Assembly: GCA_036407035.1 (NCBI GenBank)
Contig: DASXAA010000039.1
Coordinates: forward strand, 14,806 to 78,805
DNA length: 64,000 nucleotides
Origin: JACVRW01 sp036407035
GTDB lineage: Bacteria; Actinomycetota; Thermoleophilia; Solirubrobacterales; Thermoleophilaceae
Direction: 5' to 3'
Below, piece by piece: positions 25,151 to 33,220 of the stretch (its first letter is position 1; the number at the start of each line of letters is the position of its first letter). The translations under genes and the position numbers were made by a program. Below the pieces are notes generated by a model. That model saw nothing but the letters and a program-made list of their open reading frames with translations, searched no databases and was not told where the DNA came from.

Positions 25151-25642
25151 ATGACAGTCACCGACGACCTGCTGGCCAACAACGAGCGCTACGCCGAGAG
25201 CTTCGACAAGGGCGACCTGCCGCTGCCGCCCGCCAAGAACCTCGCCGTGGTCGCGTGCATGGACGCGCGCCTCGACGTCCACAAGATCCTGGGCCTCCAG
25301 GAGGGCGACGCCCACGTGATCCGCAACGCCGGCGGCATCGTCACCGACGAAGAGATCCGCTCGCTCGCGATCTCGCAGCACCTGCTCGGCACCAGGGAGA
25401 TCGTCCTCATCCACCACACCGAGTGCGGGATGCTCACGTTCAGCGACGCCGACTTCCGCGACAAGATGGAGGGCGAGGCCGGCGAGCGGCCGCGGTGGGA
25501 GTCGGGCGCCTTCGGCGACCTCGAGGAGGACGTGCGCGCCGGCATCGCCACGATCAAGGACAGCCCCTTCATCCCGAACAAGGACAGCGTGCGCGGCTTC
25601 GTGTACGACGTGAAGACGGGCCGCCTGAACGAGGTCAGCTGA
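25151..25642 (+). CDS. beta-class carbonic anhydrase
   Basis: This 163-residue beta-carbonic anhydrase interconverts CO2 and bicarbonate. Zinc ligands are Cys36 in ACMDARLD, His89 and Cys92 in IHHTECGM. The Asp38-Arg40 dyad is present, and RNAGGIVTDE is the usual substrate-side loop. The short length matches the compact actinobacterial subgroup (Rv1284-like). The ATG at 25151 follows GAGGAGAG at ideal spacing. It is convergent with the slipin gene and overlaps it by 8 nt. Confidence 0.93.
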   Translation: MTVTDDLLANNERYAESFDKGDLPLPPAKNLAVVACMDARLDVHKILGLQEGDAHVIRNAGGIVTDEEIRSLAISQHLLGTREIVLIHHTECGMLTFSDADFRDKMEGEAGERPRWESGAFGDLEEDVRAGIATIKDSPFIPNKDSVRGFVYDVKTGRLNEVS

Positions 25643-26438
25643 CCTCGGGCGGGGGCGCGTCGCCGCGGTCCCCGTCGCCGCTGCCGCGCGCGAGGTCGAG
25701 GAACGGCTTCACGAGGTCGATCGGCAGCGGGAAGACGATCGTGGAGTTGTGGTCCACGCCGACCTCCAGCAGCGTCTGGAGGTAGCGCAGCTGGATCGTC
25801 GCCGGGTTGCGGGTCATGATGTCGGCTGCCGCCGCCAGGCGCTCGGCCGCCTGGTACTCGCCCTCCGCGCTGATGATCTTCGCCCGCCGCTCGCGCTCGG
25901 CCTCTGCCTGGCGCGCCATCGCCCGCTGCATGTTCGACGGGATCTCCACGTCCTTGATCTCGACGGTCGTGACCTTCACGCCCCACGGCTCGGTCTGCTC
26001 GTCGATCACCTGCTGGAGGTCCTCGTTCAGCCGGTCGCGCTCGGCTAGCAGGGCGTCGAGGTCGGACTTCCCGAGCACCGAGCGCAGCGTGGTCTGGGCG
26101 ATCTGCGAGGTGGCCGCCTGGAAGCTCTCGACCTCGACGATCGCGCTGAGCGGGTCGACCACGCGGAAGTAGCAGACGGCCGCTACCCGCGCCGACACGT
26201 TGTCGCGCGTGATCAGGTCCTGCGGCGGGATCGTGAGCGTGACCGTCCGCAGGTCCACGCGGACCATGCGGTCCACCAGCGGGATCAGCAGGACGAGGCC
26301 GGGCCCCTTCGCGCCGATCAGCCTGCCCAGCCGGAACACCACCGCGCGCTCGTACTCGCGCAGGATCCGGATCGCGGCCGCGACCAGGATCAACACGATC
26401 ACGACGATCCCGATCACCACACCGACCGCTACAGCCAC
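25635..26438 (-). CDS. slipin (SPFH/band 7 family membrane protein)
   Basis: This 267-residue protein has one N-terminal membrane helix (residues about 3-24) and then the SPFH/band 7 domain of stomatins, with EYERAVVFRLGR, PGLVLLIPLVD and RDNVSARVAAVCYFRV. A charged coiled-coil-like helix (AEAERERRAKIISAEGE) near 190 and a C-terminal assembly region follow. Slipins form membrane scaffolds and are characteristically paired with NfeD. Here the start GTG at 26438 is 1 nt after the nfeD stop, with AGGAGG upstream, so the pair is one operon. Confidence 0.93.
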   Translation of the reverse strand: MAVAVGVVIGIVVIVLILVAAAIRILREYERAVVFRLGRLIGAKGPGLVLLIPLVDRMVRVDLRTVTLTIPPQDLITRDNVSARVAAVCYFRVVDPLSAIVEVESFQAATSQIAQTTLRSVLGKSDLDALLAERDRLNEDLQQVIDEQTEPWGVKVTTVEIKDVEIPSNMQRAMARQAEAERERRAKIISAEGEYQAAERLAAAADIMTRNPATIQLRYLQTLLEVGVDHNSTIVFPLPIDLVKPFLDLARGSGDGDRGDAPPPEVS

Positions 26439-26439
26439 G

Positions 26440-27708
26440 TCACGCCTCCTCGTCCTCGCCTGCCGGACTCACGGTAAGCGTAAGGCCCTCGACCGCGTCG
26501 ACGCGCACGCGCCGGCCGCGGTCCAGCCGGCCGCCCTTCGCGAGCTGGGCGCGCCACAGCGCGCCCTCCACGAACACCTGCCCGAGGGGATCGAGCGGCA
26601 CCCTCACCGTGCCGAGGTCGCCGACCAGCCCCTCCGGGCCGCCGCGCACGGGGACGCCGCGCGCCGCCGCCGTCTTCGTCGCGGCGAACACCAGGAAGCC
26701 GCCGAGGACCACGGCCGCCGCCAGCACCGCCGGCAGCGAGATCTCGAACGCCTTCGAGTCGGTGTCGAAGAGCAGCAGGCCGGCGGCGATGAGCGCGATC
26801 ACGCCGGCGGCGCCGAGCCCGCCGTGGCCGCCGACCTTGGCCTCCGCTGCGAACAGCGCCAGCGCGCCCAGCAGCAGGACCACGCCGACCAGCGAGATCG
26901 GCAGCAGCGTGCCGCCGATCAGCCCCAGCACCAGGCAGATGCCGCCGAGCACGCCCGGCACCGCGGTGCCCGGGGTGAGCGCCTCGATCGCGAGCCCCAC
27001 CAGGCCCGCGAGCAGCAGCAGGAAGGCGACCGTGGGGTTCACGAGCACCTGCAGCACGTGGTAGCGGAACGGCATGTCGCGCTGCTCGATCCGCAGCCCG
27101 CCGGTGTTGAGCGTCTGCGCCTTCGGGCCCTTCACCTCGAACCCGTCGAGCTCGTTCAGGAGCGCCTGCTGGTTCGGCGCCACGACATCCACGAAGTCGT
27201 CCTCCTCCGCCTGCGAGGCGGTCACGTTGACCGCGTCGCGGACCATGCGCGCCGCGAGGTCGCCGTTGCGGCCGTGGCCCTCGGCCAGCGCGCGGGCGAA
27301 GGCCGAGGCGTCGTTCTTCACCTTGCGCCCGAGCACGCCGCCGATGTCGCCCCCGCCCAGCGAGATCGGAGTGGCGGAGCCGATGTTCGTCTGCGGGGCC
27401 ATCGCCGCCACGTCGGCGGCCTGGGTGATGAACATGCCCGCCGACGCGGCGCGCGCGCCGTCGGGCGACACGTAGACCACCACCGGGAACGGCGCCGCGA
27501 TGATGTCCTTGACCATCTCGCGCATGGAGCTGTCGAGGCCGCCCGGCGTGTCGAGCCGGATGATCGCGAGCGTCACGTCGTCGTCCTTCGCGTCGTCCAG
27601 CGCCTTGCCGAGCCAGCGCTCGGTGGCCGGGTCGATCGTCCCGTTCAGCTGGATCGAATGGGCGACGGGCTCGGCGGCCGACGCCGGCAGCGCGATGGCC
27701 AGACCCAC
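26440..27708 (-). CDS. NfeD family ClpP-class membrane serine protease
   Basis: This protein has 422 residues from the GTG at 27708. The N-terminal ClpP-like protease domain includes RLDTPGGLDSSM and SPDGARAASAGMFI, where the Ser-Lys dyad region is expected. Four to five membrane helices follow at about residues 225-340, then a C-terminal NfeD OB domain (VGDLGTVRVPLDPLGQVFVEGALW). The partner slipin is its known family target. The signal peptide looks truncated at this start. In-frame upstream codons add ERALRLTIPTLA, which would complete it, but only non-standard starts (for example ATT at 27747) are available there. Confidence 0.9.
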   Translation of the reverse strand: MGLAIALPASAAEPVAHSIQLNGTIDPATERWLGKALDDAKDDDVTLAIIRLDTPGGLDSSMREMVKDIIAAPFPVVVYVSPDGARAASAGMFITQAADVAAMAPQTNIGSATPISLGGGDIGGVLGRKVKNDASAFARALAEGHGRNGDLAARMVRDAVNVTASQAEEDDFVDVVAPNQQALLNELDGFEVKGPKAQTLNTGGLRIEQRDMPFRYHVLQVLVNPTVAFLLLLAGLVGLAIEALTPGTAVPGVLGGICLVLGLIGGTLLPISLVGVVLLLGALALFAAEAKVGGHGGLGAAGVIALIAAGLLLFDTDSKAFEISLPAVLAAAVVLGGFLVFAATKTAAARGVPVRGGPEGLVGDLGTVRVPLDPLGQVFVEGALWRAQLAKGGRLDRGRRVRVDAVEGLTLTVSPAGEDEEA

Positions 27709-27742
27709 CGCGAGGGTGGGGATGGTCAGGCGGAGGGCGCGC

Positions 27743-28039
27743 TCAATAACCGAGCGCGAACTTCGCCTCCTCGCTCATCATGTCGGGCGTCCACGGCGGC
27801 GAGAAGACCATCTTCGGATACACGCCCGCCACGCCGTCCAACTCGCCGACGAACTCCTCGATCTGCTCGCCCACCTGCGGGCCGATCGGGCAGCCCGGCG
27901 AGGTGAGCGTGAAGGTCACGTAGACGTCGCTGTCCTCGATCGCGACCTCGTAGATCAGACCCAGCTCGACGAAGTCGAGACCGAGCTCGGGATCGATCAC
28001 GTTGGTGAGCGCGTCCTGGACGTCTTCGACCGTAAGCAT
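27743..28039 (-). CDS. DUF59/MIP18 family metal-sulfur cluster assembly protein
   Basis: This 98-residue DUF59 protein has VIDPELGLDFVELGLIY and the conserved cysteine at position 50 in TSPGCPIG. A tryptophan-containing loop (FSPPWTPDMMSEEAKFALG) follows near the end. Such proteins (SufT/PaaD-like) help mature Fe-S clusters. It is upstream of nfeD on the same strand, with a 34-nt gap, and divergent from fxsA. The ATG is at 28039, and a TACTAT box lies 11 nt upstream. Confidence 0.9.
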   Translation of the reverse strand: MLTVEDVQDALTNVIDPELGLDFVELGLIYEVAIEDSDVYVTFTLTSPGCPIGPQVGEQIEEFVGELDGVAGVYPKMVFSPPWTPDMMSEEAKFALGY

Positions 28040-28066
28040 GGCCCCTGAGGATAGTAGGGTCAGCGC

Positions 28067-28543
28067 ATGCCGCTCGCCGCGCTCGTGGTGCTGTTCATCG
28101 TCGTCCCGATCGTCGAGCTGTACGTGATCCTGAAGGTCGGCGACGCGATCGGCGCCGTGCCCACGATCCTGCTGCTCGCGCTCGACTCCGTGCTCGGCTC
28201 GATCCTGCTCCGCGCCCAGGGCAGGGCGGTCTGGCGGCGCTTCAACGAGACGCTCGCCGCGGGCCGGATGCCGCACCGCGAGGTGCTCGACGGCGTGCTC
28301 GTGATCTTCGGCGGCGCATTCCTGATCACGCCCGGGTTCATCAGCGACATCGTCGGCCTGCTGCTGCTGATACCGCCGACGCGGGCGATCGTCCGCCGCG
28401 TCGCGGTGCGGCGGCTCGGGCGGCGGGTGACAATCGGGGTGAGCGGCCCGGGCGCTCCCCCGGGACGGCGGCCGCCCGACTACGACTACGAGGGCACGGC
28501 GACCGACTACGAGCCCCCTCCGCGCGGGCAGCTCGAGCGGTGA
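28067..28543 (+). CDS. fxsA: FxsA family cytoplasmic membrane protein
   Basis: This 158-residue protein matches FxsA. Its helices are at about residues 3-22, 28-45 and 80-104, with the family core (VPIVELYVILKVGDAIG, LDSVLGSILLRAQG, GGAFLITPGFISDIVG). FxsA overexpression relieves phage T7 exclusion by F plasmid in E. coli, but its normal role is unknown. The C-terminal 40 residues are polar and Pro/Tyr-rich. A TAGGGT box (28055-28060) precedes the ATG by 6 nt. The gene's stop overlaps the GTGA start of the next gene. Confidence 0.9.
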   Translation: MPLAALVVLFIVVPIVELYVILKVGDAIGAVPTILLLALDSVLGSILLRAQGRAVWRRFNETLAAGRMPHREVLDGVLVIFGGAFLITPGFISDIVGLLLLIPPTRAIVRRVAVRRLGRRVTIGVSGPGAPPGRRPPDYDYEGTATDYEPPPRGQLER

Positions 28544-29247
28544 GCACGCCCGCGATCGCGGTCGCGTTCTTCGATCCCGCTCGCGACGTGTACGGCACCG
28601 CGCGGTCGGGCGCCACGCTGCTCTTCGACGGCCGGCGGCCTACGATCCACCCGCAGGGGCCGAGCCTCGAGCTGGACGGCGGCCGCGTCAGGGCGGTGCT
28701 GGACGACCGGCTCTCCCTGGAGCTCGAGCCGGTGTCCGACGAGGCCGACCTGGACGGGGTGACCGCGCGCCTGTGCCACGTGCGCGGCGAGGTCGGCGGC
28801 CGCGGCATCGACTGCCTCGGGACGCTGAGCGAGACGCACGAACCGCCCTCGTGGGAGGAGCTCGAGCTGGTGCGGAGCGTGTCGGCGCTCGTGGACGACC
28901 GCAACGCCGTGCTGGCGCTCGCCCGCAGGCCGCGCGGGGCGCGCGGGCACGGCGACGAGCGGGTGTCCGCCTGGCTGCTCCAGGACGGCAAGCTGCTCGC
29001 GGTGGAGGAGGCGCGCATCTCGACGGTCTACGACGGCAGCGGGCGCCAGCGCAGCGCCGGGCTCGAGCTGTGGCTGCCCGGTGAGGAGTTCCCGCACCGG
29101 GGGTCGGGCGCCGCCCTGGCGGGCTCGTCGCTGGAGCTCGACGAGCTGACCGTGCACGCGGCCGTGTTCCGCTGGCGGCTCGACGGCCGCGACGGCGCCG
29201 GCGCCTACGAGCTGATGGCGCGCGCGGAGCCGCCGGCGGCGGCGTGA
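28540..29247 (+). CDS. hypothetical protein, probably beta-rich
   Basis: I do not recognise this 235-residue protein. It starts at a GTG overlapping the fxsA stop and ends in a GTGA overlap with the HAD gene, so it is inside a tight three-gene operon. The sequence alternates short hydrophobic strands with acidic loops (SLELEPVSDEADLDG, ELEPVSDEAD). It has no membrane helix and no obvious catalytic motif. Tandem strands such as VFRWRLDGRDGAGAYELMA at the end recall lipocalin or beta-sandwich ligand binders. No function is assigned. Confidence 0.75.
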   Translation: MSTPAIAVAFFDPARDVYGTARSGATLLFDGRRPTIHPQGPSLELDGGRVRAVLDDRLSLELEPVSDEADLDGVTARLCHVRGEVGGRGIDCLGTLSETHEPPSWEELELVRSVSALVDDRNAVLALARRPRGARGHGDERVSAWLLQDGKLLAVEEARISTVYDGSGRQRSAGLELWLPGEEFPHRGSGAALAGSSLELDELTVHAAVFRWRLDGRDGAGAYELMARAEPPAAA

Positions 29248-29864
29248 TCCGCGCGGTCATCTCCGACTTCGGCGGCGTGCTCACCACGCCGCTCGCCGAG
29301 GGGATGCTCGCCTACCAGGAGGAGGCGGGCGTCTCGCTCGAGGGTCTCGGCAAGGCGATGGCGAGGTCCACCGACGAGCACGGCGAGCACCCCCTGTTCG
29401 AGCTCGAGCGCGGCCGCATCACGGAGGGCGAGTTCCAGGAGCGGATCCAGCCGTACCTCGAGGACGAGTTCGACCTCGCCCACCTGCGCCGGCTCTTCTT
29501 CGAGCGCATCAAGCCGAACCGCGCGATGATCGACTACCTGCGCGCGCTGCGCGACCGCGGGCTGCGGCTGGCGCTGCTGACGAACAACGTGCGCGAGTGG
29601 GAGCCGCTCTGGCGCGGCAACCTGCCCGAGATCGATGAGATCTTCGAGGTGGTGGTGGACTCCGCCTTCGTCGGCATGCGCAAGCCTGAGCCCGAGATCT
29701 ACGAGCTCACGCTCGAGCGCCTCGGCGGGGTGCAGGCGAACGAGTGCGCGTTCCTCGACGACCTCGACGTGAACTGCGACGCCGCCCGCGCGCTTGGCAT
29801 GGCGGCGATCCGCTTCGAGAGCACCGACCAGGCGATCGCCGCGCTCGACGCGCTGCTCAGCTGA
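29244..29864 (+). CDS. HAD superfamily hydrolase (subfamily IA) with an altered motif I
   Basis: This 206-residue HAD protein has the nucleophile Asp8 in ISDFGGVL, Thr/Asn in LLTNN, Lys in MRKPEPEIY, and the acidic LDDLDVN of motif IV. The second motif I Asp (normally DxD) is Gly10. That is seen in a subgroup of HAD-IA proteins resembling the N-terminal domain of ACAD10, where phosphatase activity is uncertain. The GTG at 29244 lies in a GTGA overlap. It is convergent with the TetR gene, with 8 nt of overlap. Confidence 0.87.
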   Translation: MIRAVISDFGGVLTTPLAEGMLAYQEEAGVSLEGLGKAMARSTDEHGEHPLFELERGRITEGEFQERIQPYLEDEFDLAHLRRLFFERIKPNRAMIDYLRALRDRGLRLALLTNNVREWEPLWRGNLPEIDEIFEVVVDSAFVGMRKPEPEIYELTLERLGGVQANECAFLDDLDVNCDAARALGMAAIRFESTDQAIAALDALLS

Positions 29865-30462
29865 GCAGGGCGTCCATCGTCGCGCGCATCGCGGCGGCCG
29901 CCCGCTGCGGGCTCAGGCCCTGGTGCGCCCGGTAGGACTCCCAGGCCGTCCACTCGGACGCCGAGACGAGCGCGGCGCGCATCAGCCCGCGCTCCGCCTC
30001 CGGCCGCGCCTGGAGCTCGGCCGCGAACACGCGATCCACCTCGGCCGCCTTCGCCTTCCGGGCCGACGCGAGCCACGACGCCACCGTCTCCGACTCGTGT
30101 TCGATCAGGAGCGCGCCGCGGCGCACAGCGGCGGTGATCTCGAGCAGGCGTGCGCGCTGCCCCACGAAGGCGTCGAGGCGCTCCGGGAAGGGGAGCGCGG
30201 TGTCGATGCGGACGAGGGTCGGCGCGATGCGCTCGTACTGGCGCCGCGCCGTCGCGGCCAGCAGCCCCTCGCGGTCGCCGAAGTGCTGGAAGATCGACCG
30301 CTCGGAGACGCCGGCGCGGGCGGCGATCCGCTCCGCGGTCGGCCGCACCTCGCCCTCGTCGAGGAGCGCGAGCAGGGCGTCCACGACCGCCTCCCGGGTG
30401 CGCTCGGCGCGGACGCTCCGGCCGTCCCTGAGGCCGTTCTCTGCTGTTGACGCGGCTTCCAC
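29857..30462 (-). CDS. TetR family transcriptional regulator
   Basis: This 201-residue TetR regulator has an N-terminal helix-turn-helix at residues about 38-68 (PTAERIAARAGVSERSIFQHFGDREGLLA) and a variable helical ligand domain. The GTG at 30462 has a TATTCT box at 30470-30475, 7 nt upstream. It is divergent from the copper protein gene across about 95 nt and is therefore a candidate regulator of it. No clear palindromic operator was seen in that gap. Confidence 0.88.
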   Translation of the reverse strand: MEAASTAENGLRDGRSVRAERTREAVVDALLALLDEGEVRPTAERIAARAGVSERSIFQHFGDREGLLAATARRQYERIAPTLVRIDTALPFPERLDAFVGQRARLLEITAAVRRGALLIEHESETVASWLASARKAKAAEVDRVFAAELQARPEAERGLMRAALVSASEWTAWESYRAHQGLSPQRAAAAMRATMDALLS

Positions 30463-30507
30463 TGAGCGCAGAATAGGTTTTGTTCAGGCCGACTGCAAAT
30501 TGCGGGC

Positions 30508-30513
30508 TATAGT
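30508..30513 (+). promoter_or_regulatory. -10 element (TATAGT) of the copper protein gene
   Basis: TATAGT lies about 44 nt upstream of the start region, leaving room for a 5' leader with a ribosome site (GGAGGAG at 30550-30556). This contrasts with the leaderless genes elsewhere in the window. The -35 is unclear. Confidence 0.4.
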
Positions 30514-30556
30514 TCCGCTGTCAGGCGGCTGGGAGGCCCCGGGGGACTTGGAGGAG

Positions 30557-32023
30557 ATGCATTTGACACGCGCAGCCGTGCTCGTGGCAGCGGCCGTCGC
30601 CGGCGCCTGCCTCATGTGGACTGGACCGGCGTTCGCCCAGGGGAACGTGCGCGAGTGCACCCTCACCGGCAGCGAGGGCACCAAGCAGTTCTACACGTGC
30701 CGCTACGGGCCCGTCACGGTTGCGCCCTACCAGGTGCTCTCGAGCGAGTTCAACTTCGACGTCCCGACGCCGAAGGTGGACGGCCACATCACGGCGATGG
30801 AGACCGACGTCGTCGACGCAAACGGCACCCCGGTCCCGATCAACCGGCTGATGCTGCACCACATCGTCTTCGCGAACCTCGGCGCGCAGATCGGCACGAA
30901 GCACGACCGCACCTGCGACAGCTTCCTGCGCTGGGACAGCGTGAACACGATCCCAGCGCTCGCCGAGCGCTTCTACGCCGCCGGTGAGGAGCGGGCCAAG
31001 CTGCGCCTGCCCTCGGGCTACGGCTACCGGATGACGAAGAGGGACGGCTGGACCCTCACGTACATGTTCATGAACCACCGCAACCGCGTGGACTCGGCCT
31101 TCATCCAGTACAAGATCACGGTCGACACGGCGCCGAACATGATCGACGTCACGCCGTACTGGCTGGACGTGGAGAACTGCAAGATCGACCCCGTGTACGA
31201 CGTGCCCGGCCACAGGAAGCGCGGCGCGACCAGCACCAAGACCGCCAAGTGGACGATTCCGCAGGCGGGCCGGATCGTCGCCGCGGGCGGGCACGTGCAC
31301 GGCGGCGGCATGGAGCTCAGGCTGCGGCGCGACGAGTGCGGCAGGAAGGGCTCGACGCTGTACGAGTCCAAGCCGACCTGGGGCAAGCCGAGCCATCCCT
31401 TCTACCACGTGCGCCCGATCCTGCACGAGCCCGGGCCGATCCACATGGGCGGCTTCAACTCGGCGCGGGGCTTCCCGGTGGCCGCCGGAGAGCGGATAGC
31501 GCTCGACTCGATCTACGACGCCACGCGGCCGCACACGCGCGTGATGGGGATCATGCTCGTCTACGTGGCGCCGGATGCGTCCGTGACCTCGAAGTGCGGG
31601 CCGAGGCCGGACGACGTCACCGAGCTGCCGGGGCCCGCCGGGCGCAAGAAGCCGCCGCCGTTCACCGTCCCGATCGTGGGCATTCGCGGCGGCAGGGCGG
31701 TCAACATCGCCGCGCCGCGCGGTCGGCGCGTGCGGCTCGGCAAGCGCGGCACGATCACGGTCGGCGACCAGTTCTTCCGCAGGCCGAACGTCACCGTGAG
31801 GAAGGGATCGACGCTGACCTGGGACTTCGAGGGGTCGACGCTCCACAACATCACGGTCGCCAACGGCCCGCAGGGGTTCTCGTCGCCGAACCTGAACGAC
31901 GGGCGGACCTTCAAGGCGAAGCTGAACAAGCCCGGCACGTACCAGCTGTTCTGCGGGCTCCACCCGGTGGCGATGACCGCGACGATCAAGGTGACGGGCG
32001 CGAAGAAGAAGCGGCGCCACTAG
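30557..32023 (+). CDS. secreted copper protein: PHM-type monooxygenase-like region fused to a C-terminal cupredoxin
   Basis: This 488-residue exported protein has a signal peptide that ends near AFAQG. The middle carries every ligand class of the peptidylglycine monooxygenase (Cu type II, ascorbate-dependent) fold. His101-His102 lie in LMLHHIVF and His174 in FMNHRN, forming the first copper site. His246 and His248 (GGHVHGG) and Met330 or Met333 (RVMGIM) would form the second. Residues about 395-480 are a blue-copper domain with His430, Cys466, His469 and Met473. Such a fusion could pass electrons between the domains. The substrate is unknown. The ATG at 30557 directly abuts GGAGGAG, so a TTG at 30563 with better spacing may be the true start. 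Confidence 0.82.
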   Translation: MHLTRAAVLVAAAVAGACLMWTGPAFAQGNVRECTLTGSEGTKQFYTCRYGPVTVAPYQVLSSEFNFDVPTPKVDGHITAMETDVVDANGTPVPINRLMLHHIVFANLGAQIGTKHDRTCDSFLRWDSVNTIPALAERFYAAGEERAKLRLPSGYGYRMTKRDGWTLTYMFMNHRNRVDSAFIQYKITVDTAPNMIDVTPYWLDVENCKIDPVYDVPGHRKRGATSTKTAKWTIPQAGRIVAAGGHVHGGGMELRLRRDECGRKGSTLYESKPTWGKPSHPFYHVRPILHEPGPIHMGGFNSARGFPVAAGERIALDSIYDATRPHTRVMGIMLVYVAPDASVTSKCGPRPDDVTELPGPAGRKKPPPFTVPIVGIRGGRAVNIAAPRGRRVRLGKRGTITVGDQFFRRPNVTVRKGSTLTWDFEGSTLHNITVANGPQGFSSPNLNDGRTFKAKLNKPGTYQLFCGLHPVAMTATIKVTGAKKKRRH

Positions 32024-32034
32024 GGCGCCGCTTC
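32008..32034 (+). terminator. hairpin overlapping the stop codon of the copper protein gene
   Basis: Perfect 11-bp arms (32008-32018 and 32024-32034) have the TAG stop inside the 5-nt loop. The next bases are G then A6, not a T-run, so it is a stem-loop 3' end rather than a classical intrinsic terminator. Confidence 0.5.
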
Positions 32035-32043
32035 GAAAAAAGC

Positions 32044-32153
32044 GAGACGCGGACTTCGCGCTCGAGGAGCGCGCCACCACAGACCGAGGTCCGTGGGTCG
32101 CGCGGCGGGCCTCACACCTCGTGGCCTCGCTCTTTGCGCTGGGTCCGCGTCTC
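32044..32153. repeat. 110-nt imperfect inverted repeat between convergent genes
   Basis: GAGACGCGGAC (32044-32054) is the exact complement of 32143-32153. Further partial complementarity lies inside (GCGCTCGAGGAGCGC forms its own small stem near 32058-32073). No gene was seen in this 210-nt gap. Confidence 0.4.
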
Positions 32154-32233
32154 TGCGGCGGAGTAGAACACAGCCGCCCTCGGCGCGTCAATGGCGCGCC
32201 GGGTCCGACCTCGCATCCTGCGCAAAAAGCCGC

Positions 32234-33199
32234 TCAGCTCCGGCGCCGCGCCAGCTCGCGCTTCGCGTTTTTCCTGAAGCGCATCATCTTCTGGGCGTTC
32301 AGCCGGTAGCGCGACAGCACGGACCCGGGCGGCAGCTCGAACCCGCCGATCAGCTTGTGCGGCACGAGCCACCAGACGCCGTCCTCCTCGATCAGGTCGC
32401 CGCGGACCTGGAAGTTCCGCTGCCACGTGAAGTCCGGGTGGTGGTCGTGCGCCGTCAGGCAGGCGAGACCCGGCTGGACCGGCACGCCGATCGCGCCGTC
32501 TCCGATCCGCACGCGCCGGGCGCCCTCGTCCACCGCGATCGGCAGGCGGATGGAGAACGGGAAGCCGTCGGGGGCGGCGATCGACAGGACCGCGGTCGGG
32601 TAGCGCGCGCCGAGCTCGTCCATGCGCTCGTCCCACGCTGCCGCGCCGCCCTCGGCGCCGGCGTGCGTATCGGCCGGCTCCTCGTCGTGCCCTGAGCGCA
32701 CCTCCTCCATGTGGGCGTCGTAGAGCTCCGGCTCCTTGGTGGAGTCGCCGTCGGGCCAGACGTACACCCGCTCGGGGCGGACGTGCACGTAGATGCGCGT
32801 GAAGTACCAGCCGAACATGCGCTGCACGGGCTTCGGCGGGAGCAGCTTCTTCGTGGCCGGCAGCTTCTCGATGGCCTCGCGCTGGTAGCGGGCGCGGTTG
32901 GCGTCGAGGTCGCGGTCGTCGACCTGCGCCGAGCCCTGCACGAGCACCTGCGGCGCGGCCTCGAGCCCGCTGCCGGTGGCGTCCGAGAACAGCAGCGCGA
33001 CCTTCGGATTGCGGGCGGCGTCGTCCGCCTTCTTCGGGTAGCCGAGGCCCGTGCTGACGTCGATGCAGGGCTCGCCCGGCCGGTAGTACGGAGTGAGCGG
33101 CCACGTGATCGGCTGGCCGCGCCGGTCGATCGTCGTGAACTCGGTGGTGATGAAGCGGTCGAAGACCTGCTGGATCTCGGTCGGGAGCGTGGCCGTCAT
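32234..33199 (-). CDS. pyridoxamine 5'-phosphate oxidase-like (FMN split-barrel) protein, two domains
   Basis: This 321-residue protein appears to hold two split-barrel halves. The N-terminal half (residues about 10-130) has FITTEFTTIDRRGQPITWPLTPYY and NPKVALLFSD, usual for PNPOx-like FMN or F420 binders. A second region (about 205-300) has TAVLSIAAPDGFPFSIRLP. An acidic linker separates them. The cofactor and substrate are unknown. The ATG at 33199 is preferred over a TTG 12 nt upstream. The palindrome at 33201-33220 directly abuts this start, suggesting autoregulation or a leaderless transcript. It is convergent with the copper protein gene. Confidence 0.8.
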   Translation of the reverse strand: MTATLPTEIQQVFDRFITTEFTTIDRRGQPITWPLTPYYRPGEPCIDVSTGLGYPKKADDAARNPKVALLFSDATGSGLEAAPQVLVQGSAQVDDRDLDANRARYQREAIEKLPATKKLLPPKPVQRMFGWYFTRIYVHVRPERVYVWPDGDSTKEPELYDAHMEEVRSGHDEEPADTHAGAEGGAAAWDERMDELGARYPTAVLSIAAPDGFPFSIRLPIAVDEGARRVRIGDGAIGVPVQPGLACLTAHDHHPDFTWQRNFQVRGDLIEEDGVWWLVPHKLIGGFELPPGSVLSRYRLNAQKMMRFRKNAKRELARRRS

Positions 33200-33200
33200 G

Positions 33201-33220
33201 CCGCGATTCAATCATCGCGG
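33201..33220. promoter_or_regulatory. 20-bp inverted repeat next to the start of the PNPOx-like gene, candidate operator
   Basis: CCGCGAT (33201-33207) and ATCGCGG (33214-33220) are perfect 7-bp arms around a 6-bp spacer, 1 nt before the ATG. The symmetry and position fit a repressor site. Confidence 0.4.
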
